A DNA stretch of 64,000 bases, from assembly GCA_004794785.1 (NCBI GenBank), contig SJOL01006487.1, forward strand, positions 417,856 through 481,855, given 5' to 3'. The number at the start of each line of letters is the position of its first letter. Position 1 is the stretch's first letter. Made by a program: the position numbers and the translations under genes. Below, piece by piece: positions 1 through 12,933 of the stretch. Source of the DNA: Opisthorchis felineus (lineage: Eukaryota > Platyhelminthes > Trematoda > Opisthorchiida > Opisthorchiidae). Under the pieces are notes generated by a model. The model saw only the letters and a program-made list of their open reading frames with translations. It made no database searches and was not told where the DNA came from.

Positions 1-204
1 AACTTATTCACTTGGTGAGGAAATAAGCTAACATAATCAATGAAAATTAATGCGATCAATAAGCTCTCCCTGTTTTTCTGTTTGTGTCCCTCTCACCAAC
101 CTTTTCAGTGTTTGTCAAAAGTCCTGTACAATCAGTCACACTGCCCTCTTGTGTAAATTTCTCGGCCATTGTCCAGACCAGTTATGGTTCAACCTAGAGG
201 AGAA
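1..204. other. unassigned sequence
   Basis: AT-rich DNA with no recognisable gene or repeat. It borders the family C repeat that starts near 205. Confidence 0.4.
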
Positions 205-482
205 GATTTCTTCAGTTATAGGTGTTTGCGGTATTTGTAGAATTTACGTTCACATCACTCCTGTTTAGACAGTCTCCCTCCTGTCATGCTGTAATTATTC
301 TTGTGAGTTCAAATCAAAGGGAGGGGCAATGGACTCGAGGTTTTTTCACCAGTGGTGCCTATCCTTGGCCGTACAGGGGGTTGAACTCCGAACATGTGAC
401 ATGCGAAGTGAATGTGTCACCACTAAGCCGTCGACGCACGTTGGAAACATCAGAATTATCACGTCTGACACCCTTGAACAAT
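205..482 (-). repeat. repeat family C, copy 1 (tRNA-like SINE candidate)
   Basis: This stretch aligns with two further copies at about 15.05-15.25 kb and 15.42-15.66 kb. Shared blocks include GTTCACATCAC near 248, the block around GAACTCCG near 384 and ATTATCACGTCTG near 456. Read on the minus strand it contains GGTTGAGTGG-like and GGAGTTCAACCCCC-like stretches, which resemble the A and B boxes of a tRNA-derived pol III promoter. The identity between copies is visible by eye; the tRNA origin is inferred from weak boxes. It abuts a family B fragment at its right end. Confidence 0.55.
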
Positions 483-509
483 ATGATTGCCCGTGAGGCC
501 GCATGTACA

Positions 510-620
510 AAAGTCCCTGGAGTTTCGTGATGATGATTCCCAATAAGACTGAAACAGCTGTACAGTGCTTCTCGGCTTTCGCCACAGATTCTCTTCACGT
601 ACAGCATGAAATCTCAAAGA
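510..620 (+). repeat. SINE family B, copy 1 (3' fragment)
   Basis: Starts near CCTGGAGTTTCGTG and runs through the hammerhead-like block (GATGATTCCCAATAAG, then CTGAAACAGCTGTACAG) to ATGAAATCTC near 607-616. The tRNA-like head is missing. About 15 nt that form the left strand of stem I in the 24 kb copy are deleted just before the conserved GATGATT, so the ribozyme fold cannot form here. It lies directly downstream of a family C copy in the opposite orientation. Confidence 0.7.
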
Positions 621-2368
621 AAACTTTCCAACTCATTTCAAACCACCAACAGAAAGAACTTCTGCACTATTTTGAAAAGATTACGCAAATTCATTCTAGG
701 GCTTTGTGGAAATAACTACTGTTTCAGACCCCCTTTATACCAGTAAATATGGTTATACACAAAGATATTTTGGATAAACTTTCGTACTTCTTTTTCATAA
801 CATGCAGTATTCTAGCTACCAACTAAGTAATTTTACTTCGTAAATGAGCTGAGGGGTTTCTTGCACAGTTTCTTTGGGCACTATTAAGCATAGCTTACAA
901 AATTGGTCTCTTCACTTTCAACCTAATTCCGAGTGGCTTAAAATGTCTTTATCTAATGATACGATAAACAGTCATTTTTGAACAAATTTCTTGTTCACGA
1001 ATGCTTAAACGAAGTTAACTCGTAACTGTTATTTATAGTACTCAAAGGAAAGTTTCGGGCAAACGTTGCTTTACGCTTTATTTGAAAAAATATTCAAGAT
1101 GTCAGTGTAAGTTTTATCAATAAGAATAAGCACGAACTAAACTATCTGGTGCTTACCTTGATACTTTCTTCCCGGATTTAGTGCGCAGTCTCTTAACAAT
1201 TATCCTTTCAGCGGACTTTGTGGGATGTCCGTAATAAATCTTGGTTGGGCCACACGCGAACAAATTCGAGCTTGCTTGTCATATCCATCAACACAGAACA
1301 TGTACAGGATTGACGCATTGGTTGGATACGTCTTATTCTAGGTGATGTAACACCATAATGAATATTCAAGCCACGTGGAGTAATTCTACCGAAAAAACGC
1401 TGACCTTTGCTGCCATGGGATGTTCTGCTGTCATAAGCAAGGATTCGCTTGCTAATTTAGGGGGCTTTTTCCCCGATTGTATCTTTTTCACAAGAATGTT
1501 TGGCGAATACTTGTCGGTTTGTTTTTTTCTTAAACACTTTCAGTATTATGAGGCAAACCCTCAAAACCCTACTTAAGACCGACTAGTAGCTTTCTGCTGA
1601 AATGGACACAACTGATATGAATCAATTTGATGAAAGTCTAGCCCCAAGCATTGAAGCAAACAAGATGACGCCATGAGAGTGCACCTTGGCGCTGCCATTC
1701 TAAAGTCGTAGAAGCGGAACAGAGAGACGCGAAATTCGAGAGTAAGACGTGAATAGAGATATCAACGAATATTCTATTATCTCAGGAGGTCAGGTGCTTC
1801 CCAAGCAAGAAGCTGCGGTTATTCATTATTCATCCGAATAAAGAAGTAAAGAGGAATAAAAAAGAAATACAAGTTGAAAAGGAAAAACAGTAAAGGGGCA
1901 AACAACTTGGGCAATAAAGTGAGGCCGTCTGTACAAAGTATATTTCCAACGCTTTCTCCAATTCCTTCTAACAAACGTTCACGTTATACCAATTTAAACC
2001 AAAGTATTTTAGTTTAGAGGTCTGAAATATTTTATAACCATTAATAGCTTAACGCATCAAACATTCTTGCAATTGGAGTTCAATGAGGATTACTTCAAAA
2101 ATGTCCTGCTTCGAAAAATAGCTCAAATGTGAATAAAGCACCATAATTCAACTTTCCGAGCAAAACGTGCACTTAGACTAAATATCTGGGTGAGAAAACA
2201 GAATGATACGAACCCTGCCAGTCAGAGTTATAATTATGATTTTACATATATAAGCCGCCAAAGCAATTCCCCTTCTCATCAGATTGGGTGGAACTCAAAA
2301 GTTGTTGAAAGTTTTCGCTGCAAATTTTGAGGATTTAACGATCAGCTGAAACGTGTGTATTTCGAACT
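621..2368. other. no recognisable gene
   Basis: AT-rich, non-repetitive by eye. Position 1928 begins a 20-base string that recurs exactly at 7437. No splice-consistent coding segment was seen. Confidence 0.4.
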
Positions 2369-2806
2369 TTAAAATTTTAAGTAGTCCATGTAGTGTAGAA
2401 ACTCTACGCGTCCTTCAGTTATTTTCGCATGTTCCCGCGTAACCACTTGTCTAATGAAAAACATTTTCAATTGAGCTGTCAGTTCCATCTTTCGCACACG
2501 AACAACATGTGCCCTGATGAATGAACACGCTTTAGTTTGAGCCAGCACATTATTTGCGGGTTCCTCGTAATCGAAGTAAAGAGGCATTCTATGCACAGCT
2601 ACATTTTGCATATCTGACGGAAGGTTTTTGTCGATTAAGCGGATTGCGAACTTTACACATTTTGACATACCAGCAAGCAATTGAATTGGATGTGCAACTA
2701 GAGTTTCTGACAAACCTCTCGAAACAGACAAAAGTAACCAATTATCAATCGACAATTTAAGTGAAACTAGAACTTGCAAAACATATTCCGTAGTTGATCC
2801 ATTCAC
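2369..2806 (-). CDS. open frame, possible terminal exon, unrecognised
   Basis: An open frame of about 145 codons on the minus strand ending in a stop. Its C-terminal half is rich in charged residues and looks more protein-like than most open frames here. No family motif is recognised. Random open frames of this length are expected a few times in a 64 kb window of this base composition, so length alone is no proof. The true 5' limit would be a splice acceptor inside the frame rather than the first ATG; a candidate is the T-rich tract ending in GAGAG near 2720. Low confidence. Confidence 0.18.
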   Translation of the reverse strand: MNGSTTEYVLQVLVSLKLSIDNWLLLSVSRGLSETLVAHPIQLLAGMSKCVKFAIRLIDKNLPSDMQNVAVHRMPLYFDYEEPANNVLAQTKACSFIRAHVVRVRKMELTAQLKMFFIRQVVTREHAKITEGRVEFLHYMDYLKF

Positions 2807-4677
2807 ACTGGAGAAAAGGTTATATGGTGATCTGCAAACACTTCCATTATCTCCTGATATGTTGCGGATTTTCTGTTATCTCCATAACCTTTATTGGTTT
2901 TTATTATTCCTTCTTCGACTGATTTATTATTAACGTTTATTTTTCCTATGTTATTTTATCGCACTGCATCGACGTTACTTTAATCGGTTAATATGGGGAA
3001 TAGAACAATCTTGTCAAAATTTACATGATCCACCTAGATAGACAACTCAAAATCCCTACGAAGTATGATACGAACACACCCTTTCAGGTTAGTCTGCCTC
3101 TTCACTTCACCTTTCAGAGCAACGACTTGATTTTAAACTTTTACCTCTAATATTGATTTACTTCTGGAAAAGCAAAACGTTACACATCAAAAATTATCAT
3201 TTTGATTGGGTGTATCTGTATTATTGTTTTTTCTAGCCAGTGAGCTGCTATACATAGGTCAACAAAGGTCATTTTTCCTAAGCCTTCAGCGCATTTGGAA
3301 GGCGATTGTTTCCCGGTCTAAATTATGTCTACTTGGGTGTATAATCACACTTCTCATCTCCCTTCCTTCTGAACTAAATTAGTTTAAAATAGTTGAATTG
3401 TGAACCATCTTACTCCTATGCAAAGCTATGGATTTAGTCGCTACGTATGATACTTGCCAGAAGCTACTTTTTGGGCTGGGTACCGCAGGCAATACCCACT
3501 AAAGAACCGATGTAATCATAGTATAGTTATTAGTGCATCACTTGGATAGACGGACTTAATCGCTACATTATCTTGTAAAATGTTAAGGTCAACTTATCTC
3601 AAGTATTGACAAAAGGGTCGGAGATTTTAAATTTTCCACCTAGATGAAGCAATTTTGAACCAGTTTAGAAACCAAAGGATCGTTGCGTCGAAAATTTATG
3701 TTGCCCAGAACTGCCATCTGGCCATTGAAACAAGTGCTGCCTGCTGTATTTTATCACAAATAACGAGGCTGATGGCGCCCGTCAGGAATAGAATGGCCTC
3801 TCACAGAATAAAGTTGTGCACTACCCCTACATAGACCTAACGAGGGATGTTTGTTATAGGCTCCTACAGGGAACGGTCTCCCTTTTTCCGTCGACTAATT
3901 CACCTCATTGAACACTTCATATTTTGATCGTTAGTCTATATGCATAAAATAGAAGGGCCTCATATTATATAGACTGATTAAGTGGTTTGATGCTTGTCAC
4001 AAGAGATGTCGCCATCTGTTCCAGCTCACATCATGATGCTTTCTGATGCGGGTGAAAAAATCAAACAGATCAATTCACACCCCCAACCGAACATGAATAA
4101 TGCACGCGATATGACCGAAAAGTTTTTCAGCAAAAACTGAAATTATACTTGCAGTACCAATCCACATCAAAACAAACAGTAAAGGCATGCAAAAATGAGA
4201 GTTATTATTGATTAATACTCTTGTGTACACACTAACTTGGTTTTGACAGCAGACTCAACTCAATCCATTTGTCCCTTGTTTATGGTGGTCCGCTTTATTA
4301 TAGAGCCAATATCTTGCAGATGAGGAAAAATAACAGTCAAGTGGGTGTTTTCGAATGACTGCTTGCAGCAGACAGTTGTCGATCTGGTGACGACTGATAG
4401 TTTTATCAACCATGCCAATTTGGTTTTACTCGTATTGTTCAGAGATGGGAGAAAACACCAGTGAAATAACCTTCAAATCATAGTCCGCTAGGAATCATGG
4501 GGATTTTGCGTGCAGCCTGGTTATTTACGGCATTTTCGACAACACTACCTCTATCAACCAGACCAGAAGGGTCATATAAAGCAGCAGAAAATCCCTAAGT
4601 GCTAATAACCTTAATTTCAGCAGAATAAAACTCAGGGACCATTCAAAGCTGATCGCTCGCTTCGAAACGGGGTGACT
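2807..4677. other. no recognisable gene
   Basis: No coding or repeat feature recognised. A minus-strand AATAAA (4294-4299) lies about 380 nt downstream of the candidate terminal exon at 4678-4832 and could be its poly(A) signal. Confidence 0.35.
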
Positions 4678-4832
4678 TTACATCTTGGGATTGTCTTGAC
4701 TTTGCCTAAGGTGGGAATACAAAGAACCAGCTTTTGGAACTGCTTCGTTCTTTGGTGGTAATTGAGAATACGTTTTAAGAGGTGGTCTTTGCAAGACATT
4801 TTTAGAGATAACGGTTAGGATAGAACGACGAG
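4678..4832 (-). CDS. candidate terminal exon, unrecognised product
   Basis: On the minus strand a good acceptor (GGTGTTTCTGGTCAG, with AG at 4833-4834) opens a frame of 51 whole codons ending in TAA at 4678-4680. The encoded segment is Pro-, Lys- and Ser-rich, with a stretch reading KTYSQLPPKNEAVPKAG, and looks like an ordinary disordered protein tail. The exon starts in phase 1 (two bases complete a codon). No upstream exon could be matched to it, and there is no family assignment. An alternative is a chance open frame. Transcript evidence would decide. Confidence 0.3.
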
Positions 4833-4999
4833 CTGACCAGAAACACCAGCCACGAAAAATTTTCACTTTGGCTGACTTCACTGCCGGTGTTGCCTTAGTC
4901 AGCGATGGCAGACGTGCACACCCGCGTGCCACTGCAAAGCCAAGATGAAAAGGATAGCTGCTGGCTAAACGAGGAAAAAGGGTTTGTAAACTGGATTCT

Positions 5000-5052
5000 A
5001 TTCAACTTTTGTTTCGCCGGTATAACAGACCACTATTTCTGCTAAGACGATC
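5000..5052 (+). repeat. 53-bp direct repeat, left copy
   Basis: ATTCAACTTTTGTTT...CTAAGACGATC is repeated at 5204-5256 with about five mismatches in 53 positions. The DNA between and after the copies is not shared, so this is a dispersed pair and not a tandem array. Confidence 0.75.
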
Positions 5053-5203
5053 CGGATCACTATGCAATCAATAAGAATCTTTTTGATCGATTTTTTAATG
5101 CAAAGCTCACGCATCTTGCGGACAAATAAAGCTGAATGCGCTTGCCTGTGTCTATCACAAAATAGCCATCCTCATTCGCTTGCAACAGGTAATTGAAAAA
5201 CCC

Positions 5204-5256
5204 ATTCAACTTTTGTTTGGCCGGCATAAGAGACCACTATTTCTGGTAAGGCGATC
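5204..5256 (+). repeat. 53-bp direct repeat, right copy
   Basis: Partner of 5000-5052, same orientation, offset 204 bp. Confidence 0.75.
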
Positions 5257-8200
5257 AATCAAATTCAGTTCAGCCAAACACCATTAGGTTTATCTTATCC
5301 GGAACTTACAAGCTTAGTGGTTGTCAAAATTATACAGGCAACACTCTTGTGTGCTTACCAAATGCAGTTAAGTTTAGTAGGAAAGTTTTATATGGATTAT
5401 GTCTGACGTGCTTCGGGTTTTACTAGTGAAACTCTCATGGGATCTGTTCAATCTGTAGCCTAGAATAACAATACTTGTATTCAAAATAACGTGTTTCAAT
5501 GTAGGGATCAGTGCCATAATAGTTCACTTTAACGACAGTGACTTAGGTTATTTGGAGGTGATTTGGAGAAACAACCTTCCTGCTCTATGGAGAATGCTGC
5601 TTTTGTTTTGGACGGATTACGTCAACAAGCAAATAGGATTCGTTTTTAAGTATGCAGGTTTTTTGTCCGATCGTTTTACTTTCCTTTTACAGACGTCAGT
5701 TGTTTGTAATCCATTTGGATCAGGCCCACACCAAAGAAATGTGGATTTAACGCAACCATATTAGCAAGAATTTTGTTTAATTGTTCCCTCTTTTTCCCTG
5801 TGTTAAAGCATTCTTATGAAACTTAGAAATTTCCGTGGTATTTCTCAGGACATGATCGACAAAAAAACAGAAGATCGGCTGAGCAACTTTCGAGAAGTAC
5901 GAATGTGGAAAATTGCCGCGCACAATGGTCCATATATCTGGTGACTATGTAACGACCCACTTTATTGTGTAACTACAAACGTTTTGGTACTGAGAGCGTG
6001 TGATAACTCAGTTCAACTTTCGTCCCTCTGAAATACATCGCATCTTGAATGGGGTCAAATTCACTTGATTTTAGGATGCTGTGAATAACAGATGGTGCGT
6101 ATGGCATAGCAAAATTTTAGGCGTCTTATATATTTTTTGTGCACATGAGATGGGACGATTCTACAACAATCAAATGGTGGCCACTTAGAAAGATTCGAAA
6201 TATTCGATATAACGATCTGGTTGCTATCCTTCATATCCCGTGCATTCAGACTTGAATTTCCAACATGATCTCACACTGCATCTTAAGTATGCTACATCAG
6301 AGTGATCGGAATTTTAGTGACCTGCACAATGGTTTAAGCATCCCGGCAGTTAAAGAATGCGAAAAAGCAGTACGATTGTCGGAATTCGTATAAGCCCCAA
6401 CCGTGATTTGACAAACGAGGTCAGTGCACGAATCTCTAATGCTTGAGTTTCATTTTTTGAATTTGAAACACTAATGGCAGCAAAGCGGTATATATCTGAA
6501 TTCCAATGGATGTGTAAATCTTGTTGCAGTATGAGTTGTTTTGTCGTATGATTATGGGACGCGGCCTCTGTAAGCAGCGAAACTGAAATGTTTTTCGGTT
6601 GTCGATAAACCTTCTCCCAGAACTACGGCTCGGGTTAATCCTAACTAATCCTCAATGAAAAGGGTAAAAAACGCGTATTCGGTAGTACAACTTGGACTTC
6701 CATCAGAAAATGCCTCCAGCACCAGAAGCCTTAGTGGCTCCACCGTTCATTGCTTATGTCAGACTACTGTTTGCCGAAAACAGTGCTACTTTCTGCGTTC
6801 GATTATAGTGGCGCAAGTAGAGAGGTGGCCAACCTTTGACCTGGCAGTGAAGTATAAAAGTGGTTACAAACATTCTAGGTACTGTCGGTGGTACTCATCT
6901 TCCAGGACGAGGTCAGCGTTATAACTCTGTACGTAGCTAAGGGCGCTGCACGATATGGTTACCAATTGATATCTAGGGTGTTTTTGCTATCTTTTTCTAT
7001 CCAGATTGTCTTATCAAGTGTCTGGAGATTTGTGCACCCTGGAATGTTTGCAGTTGGCTAGCATAAGGTTTCTACTTCACGATCCCAAATAAACTGCAGC
7101 TGTATGACAAACAAGCGTCAGTGTTGAATACTGCTGTTTTGCTGTCGATAACGATGCTTACGAGGTTTGCGCCCAATAGGGTCATCGAATGGAACAAAAG
7201 ATGTACACTTAGTTAACGGGTATTTTTTACTAGATTCGCCAAAATGTAAAACCCACTTAGAGTCAAGGGCAATTTTTTGATAATGTGTGTGACTTGTCGC
7301 TTTTCTCATAATTAAAACATTATCAAGCTACTATGGGATAAATCTCGTAACTACTTTTGATTAATTAACCAAGCCAGCAAATGTCAGTTTTCTATGAAAA
7401 ATGGCTGAGAGTGTAGCTGAGGGAAGCATAATTTTTTCTGTACAAAGTATATTTCCGCTGTTGCAAATGAACAGGTAAAGTTTCCATTGCGTTGCAGGCA
7501 ACGAACCTTTGACTACTTTATGGGTCTTATGACCTACTGACTGTTCTAATTGCTCAAAACGGTCGCCCTTTAATAGGAAATCCACGTAAGTTTACCCACA
7601 AACTGACCGACTGCTTATTCGTTACATCATAAATAATCATGCTCACACTGCTTCTATATTCTGGTTTTCTTTGGGTTGGACTTCACTGTAGGTGCCAGTT
7701 GAAAGTTAGAAGAATTTGAGGAGCTATCAGACACTAATCTTCTCAAGAGAAAAATGCAATTAGTTCTGACAATTTTCTGTCAGGGTTTGACAAAACTGGT
7801 ACAGTGAAATACTCCTTGGTTGCATGATATTCACCCCTAACCACAAAATCGCTTACAGCTGCATATTTTCGAAAGTGACAGGGTTTTGCTCCGGGTTAAT
7901 GAGTTTGTTTTAAGTTGTTAACTATCTTCTGAGGTCTCGCCAAACTATGGTTACCCAACGACCATGGTGTCGATAAATATGCCTTTTTGGAAATCATGCA
8001 TTCCCAGTATTCAGTTCTCTTTAAACTATAAGTGGAAATTCGGTAAATATTTGTACGCCTGTTCACACTGCACCTGTAGCTCATGAGTAAATTCGCCATG
8101 CCCTCATTGAAACACCGCCAAGTTTTTCCGCTGGATTTCTTCCGCTCTCAGTAAATTTAAGCTAAGGTCATTTTTGCAAAACGCAGCCGGAGTTAAATAT

Positions 8201-11200
8201 GGCTATGTGGACTTTAATCGGCTAAGTTCAGTATTTGACTGTTTACAAAAACCTTGTCCCGATTCTTTATTTTTGTACCGCACTTGCTACGCTGTTTTTA
8301 TGCTGCCAAATCGTGCACATGTATTGGATAATTACTAAGCGCACTAGAGATATTTTGATTGTATTCCTTTCATCAGCAGACGAAGTAATATCATCAGTGG
8401 ATTGTGGCAGGAATTTTGCACAGATAGTGTAACTCAAACTGGCAGTTAAACCCCCTGCACACAACCCCTCCAAATACAGAAAAAACGAACACCGTGTATC
8501 CTTTCGCAACAAATACGCAGCACCAAGCATCAACCTAAACTGAAATTTGTACAAAATATATAATGCAACAAGATACCGACATTTCATAAAACTTGGTGTA
8601 AACGTGATTTTCTACATTCTTTAACTGAATGAGTTAGCCATCCCAATGTTAGGGCCCACCTACCTTCAATTATTGCAGTTAAAAGGAGTGTGATTCCTGA
8701 TCCTGCCATGCAAGACACAATTTCTTCGAGGGTTCCGTGCTTCATCTCTAACTAGGGACGCTAGTGTTTATTTTCTGCTTTGTTTCTCAGTGATGGGGAC
8801 TAGCAAACCTATTGTAACTCCAAGACTAAACCAGTAGTCCTTTACCAAAATCTCGTTCGACTTTGGTATCACAAAACACACCAGCTCCAATTAACAGAGT
8901 TTCTCAAATATAAGGACTGCGTAAGTTCATGTTATTGGGTCTACATCCAAAGTCGCTACCTTCATTTCTCGGAAGGAAATTCATTATCCGTTCCCTGGAA
9001 AGATCGAAAAAGATGAGGTTTTACTATCATCCTTCAACCTACGATTTCAGTTTATATTTGCAAATGTCCAGAAACATTCCTCTACGCTCTTGAAAAGCTC
9101 CATTATTGGCAACAAACCTCGCGACGACTTCGAAGATTGGGAAATTTTTAACAGGGTTTTTTCATAGAGTGCATTGTGAATGTCCTCGACGCGAGCTAAC
9201 AATGTAGAAGACTTTCCGCTACACACAGGTAAACAATAACCCAAACAACAAAAGCGAGAATTTACCGACTCACTAGAAAACGCGAATCTTTGATCTCAAA
9301 ACAACTCGTTCCAATTTTTGACAAATGTGACACTGTTTAAAGGTGGCGAGCTTTTGTCTCTATCCGTTACAGACAACTTGATGTATTTCCATCAGTTTTG
9401 GCTGAGAAGTCTATCACATGATTCCACAGTATTTGGTTTGTTGATCGAATTCTTTGCAAATGTTTTGAAGTGATAGGTAAAACGGTAAATTACTGGTAAA
9501 AATTTGATATGATAACGTAACTAAGCTCATGAATATATCCCAAGTAATAATGGAAACTGATTCTGTGCATGCTCTTCAAAAAGCGTCGGAATGACATTAT
9601 CAGGTATCCCAAAACTCTTTGGTTCCGAAAAGGTCTGACATTCTGTGTGCCATATATTTTTTTGCCGATTTTAGAAATCCAGACAATCAGCAGGTGAGCA
9701 ATTCTCCAAGACATACTGATAAGAACTGCTACATAACTGTCAAGCAATCACCTGACGTGTGGGTATTTTGACGTGCAGGTGTCCGTAAATGCCCCATCTT
9801 TTATGTTATTTTCCGGTACTAACTTTGTACGGTTCATTTCTGATGAACCTGTAAAATCCAGCATATCTTTGCTGTAATACACACTATGGAAGAGATTTCC
9901 CCGTTGATTCTTCCGCCTTATATTCGGAGCTTTCCATCAAGTTTAATGCTGGCTGGTCAGATTCTGCACATTAATAACCACATATTAAGTATAATTATAT
10001 GTATAAGCATAAGTATAAGTGTACGCATATCAACACGTGTACAGGCCCGATGAAGAAGAAATGTGATTCAGCGCATGTGAATCAAACGTGACATGCTATC
10101 TAATTCAGTTTGAAGGTAAGAAGTGTCGGGGAAAATCTCGTATATTCTCTGTTCTGTTTTGCTCCTCTGATCTGGGCCCAATAACTCTTCGGCATTTTAT
10201 TCCAAACACAGCTTACATCTCAAAAGCTTTCCTCTCAGCAGATGGTTGTCATTTGGTCACATAAGATGTATTGTTTGACTAACTAAATCGCAGACTGTGA
10301 AGTTACAAGCAAAACGTTCCCTACCACTGCACGTCCTACTTGATTTGTGACCTTAGAACAATCTTTTCACTGTTAACACCTGAAAGCTCGTTCACACCAA
10401 AGACAGGCTAGTATAGCGCCTCTCATGCAGCTGTATTTCGGAATATGTCGGGTGTACCATATGGCAGCCCAGACGTAAAATAAATAAATATTTGCCACCT
10501 GAACATAATGGTGGTAGTCAAAAATCGAGCTGCAGCGCAGTCGGCCAGCACTGTGCGTAAAAACACAGCGTAGACTCCATGCAAGCTTTACTGTAAAGAA
10601 CGTAATCACAACAACCCAAAGCAATGCAGGTTCTCATTAGCCCTGAGGCCGAAATTATTACAATCAAATCGTGGCGTTCTCTGTGCCGTTAAAAACGCAC
10701 TGTAGTTGAACCCATCTGCAGGTTCACGCGCATGCCGCCTGCACTTCATGTTTATCTTTCTGGTGGTCTAGGCCCGCTGTTTAACCCCGCGCAGACCAAA
10801 ACAGTTGTTCCGGGACATTGCGGCTGTACGTTACCCTCTCTTTATTTGTACGTTTGTGCGTTTTAGCCTCTGAAAGCGTGTGGCTTGAGAAGAAGTTACC
10901 AGAAAAATGTGTTCTTCAACCCTTGTTACCCTCCTTGATTGACTGATTTTTTCCACTGATCTGCGTCGCGTTTTCGCACATCTAACTAATCTTTGCTGAA
11001 CAGGCCATTCCAACTTGATTTGTTCAACTTTGAACTCAGAATGTGGAAACCAGAAAAATAAAGCCGCTTAAAAAACCTTCTTTGAACTCTTCGTTTCGTA
11101 TGGCAAACTGCAACCGGATTTTCCGTGCAGAATTACTTTGCATCCCAAAAGTCTGGGTTAAAATGCCTTTATCTGACAATTTCCACGTGAAACTTTGGCC

Positions 11201-12758
11201 GGAAATACCAGGCTGTTGAACAAAGTATCACCTGGCTGCCCAGTGGAGCTGCAAAACTGGTAGAGTCGACCCAATTGTGCGTGTTCTAACTATCGAAGTA
11301 GACTGATTTATTGCGATGAGCAATCACTTTTAAGGGTCATAGACTTAGGATTTTACTACACTTCATTCTTTAAGAGATGGTCAGATTTCAAAACGCTGTC
11401 ACACTAAACCATCCGTCCAAGCCTACACCTCTGCATGTTGACTTTCAAGCCGTCTCTTATTGTGGGCCATTTGTTAAAGTCTAATGTTTAAGTAAGAAAC
11501 AATACGAATTTAATTCTGTATCTACGTCTACTTCAGACTGCGGTCAACAGGATCAGTGACATATAACTGCAGAATACCTATCGTCAAAAAGTTGACTCTC
11601 ATCAAAGTATATTATCAATATCCGACAGGTTGCCGGTAAGATAAGTTAACAAAAACCCTGGACACATCGGTGGATATCGTTGATCTAGACCTGGGTCAGA
11701 CTGAGGCTACAAAATGGGCAGCAAAATTGTTGTGCATTTAAATGTTCACCCCTAATTCGTATTGAGGAATGAACTGGGAAGGGTTGTCCTGGGACAGCAG
11801 GACGGTTTAGCACAGCCAGAACCGCAAACTTGAATTCATCCTGCTTTATCAATTTACTAGTATCGCCCGGGACTAGCAAGCCAGCAAATTTGTAAAACTC
11901 TTCCCCCGACTTGTAATAGGCACATAATCATCTTTTTGTTTCAATTGTCATTTCACCCTGCAAGCGAGATTAATCCGTGTCAAAAGTCCGGACCCTGTTT
12001 GGAATCATGACCAGTACGCATTCGGCAAGCCTAGATAGCGATTCCAAACTTCGAGCCTTTGACTAGCAGTCGAAACATTCACTATTTAGCCAGGGGTGGT
12101 TGGTCAGCATTGTGATCAACTAGCACTTGGACGAGACATGTTATCACCATTATCAGCCACACAGTCTGCTATGTGATCCAATACTAACCATATGCTCGGA
12201 GAAATGTTTCACACATGGAAGACCGAGGGAGCTTCTGTTTCTTCGCTTACCAAACTGCCTTTCATTTTCTGAACAAAAAGTGCTGTCAACGTTGTACATG
12301 TAGTTTCATCCCGCAAATGAATTCGGCCTTTGCCTAAAAACCGAGAATCACTGCATAGCACTTTTATCCTTGAGAGGAATTATCAGCATGTACATCTAAC
12401 TGAGAGACGGTTCGGAGTAACCCTCGTGGAACCTTATGGTTAGCTAAAATGCATACAGAGGCCGCATCGCACCTCATAAAAATTACAGTCTTTTTCAGAT
12501 CTGCGCTTTAACTCAATTTACTGCAGACCATTAGAGGATACCTGTCTGCCAGTATAAAGGCTAGAGGTCGCAGTCAGTCAAATTAGATCTATTTAGTGTA
12601 ATCAATCCTACAGAAACCTAATGATTACTCAGTTCCTTGTACCAATGCAGTTCTTGGCAGAGGCCATCGTTAGCAAACAGAATTTTATATGCAAAACTCC
12701 GACAAATAAATTGTACGTACCATGGCTCTCTCATGTCCTTGTGAATTATCAACAAGTT
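5257..12758. other. no recognisable gene
   Basis: About 7.5 kb without a supportable gene. It includes a short ATAAGT-type simple repeat near 9980-10030 and the second occurrence of the 20-base string at 7437-7456. Open frames here are short and lack recognisable motifs or convincing exon boundaries. Confidence 0.4.
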
Positions 12759-12933
12759 GTGCGAGATGGCTCAGAGGTTAGAGCGCGAATTTACTGACCG
12801 GAAGGTTCGTGGTTCTAACCTGACCTCTGCCTTTCGACTTCTCCTGTCTAGGCAGTATCCCAGTCCTCGTGCTTCCTTTTTGTTGCACGGCAGCTAGGCA
12901 CTGAAATGGTATTACAGCTGAACGATTTTTTTG
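12759..12933 (+). repeat. SINE family A, copy 1 (tRNA-derived)
   Basis: The head GCGAGATGGCTCAGAGGTTA, continuing into GAGCGCG, is a pol III A box. GGTTCTAACC at 12811-12820 is a B box with one change from GGTTCGAACC. The body follows (CTCCTGTCTAGGCAG, CTCGTGCTTCC). The 3' end has CGGCAGCTAGGCAC, a short stem-loop, ACAGCTGAACGA and a T-rich tail. This is the only plus-strand copy and the only one outside the 49-61 kb cluster. No target-site duplication was found. Confidence 0.85.

Noticed and set aside
9960..10030. CRISPR-like or satellite array
   Set aside because: Only a short imperfect ATAAGT simple repeat with no spacers.
12759..12835. tRNA gene
   Set aside because: A and B boxes are present but the cloverleaf is not intact and the sequence continues as SINE A.
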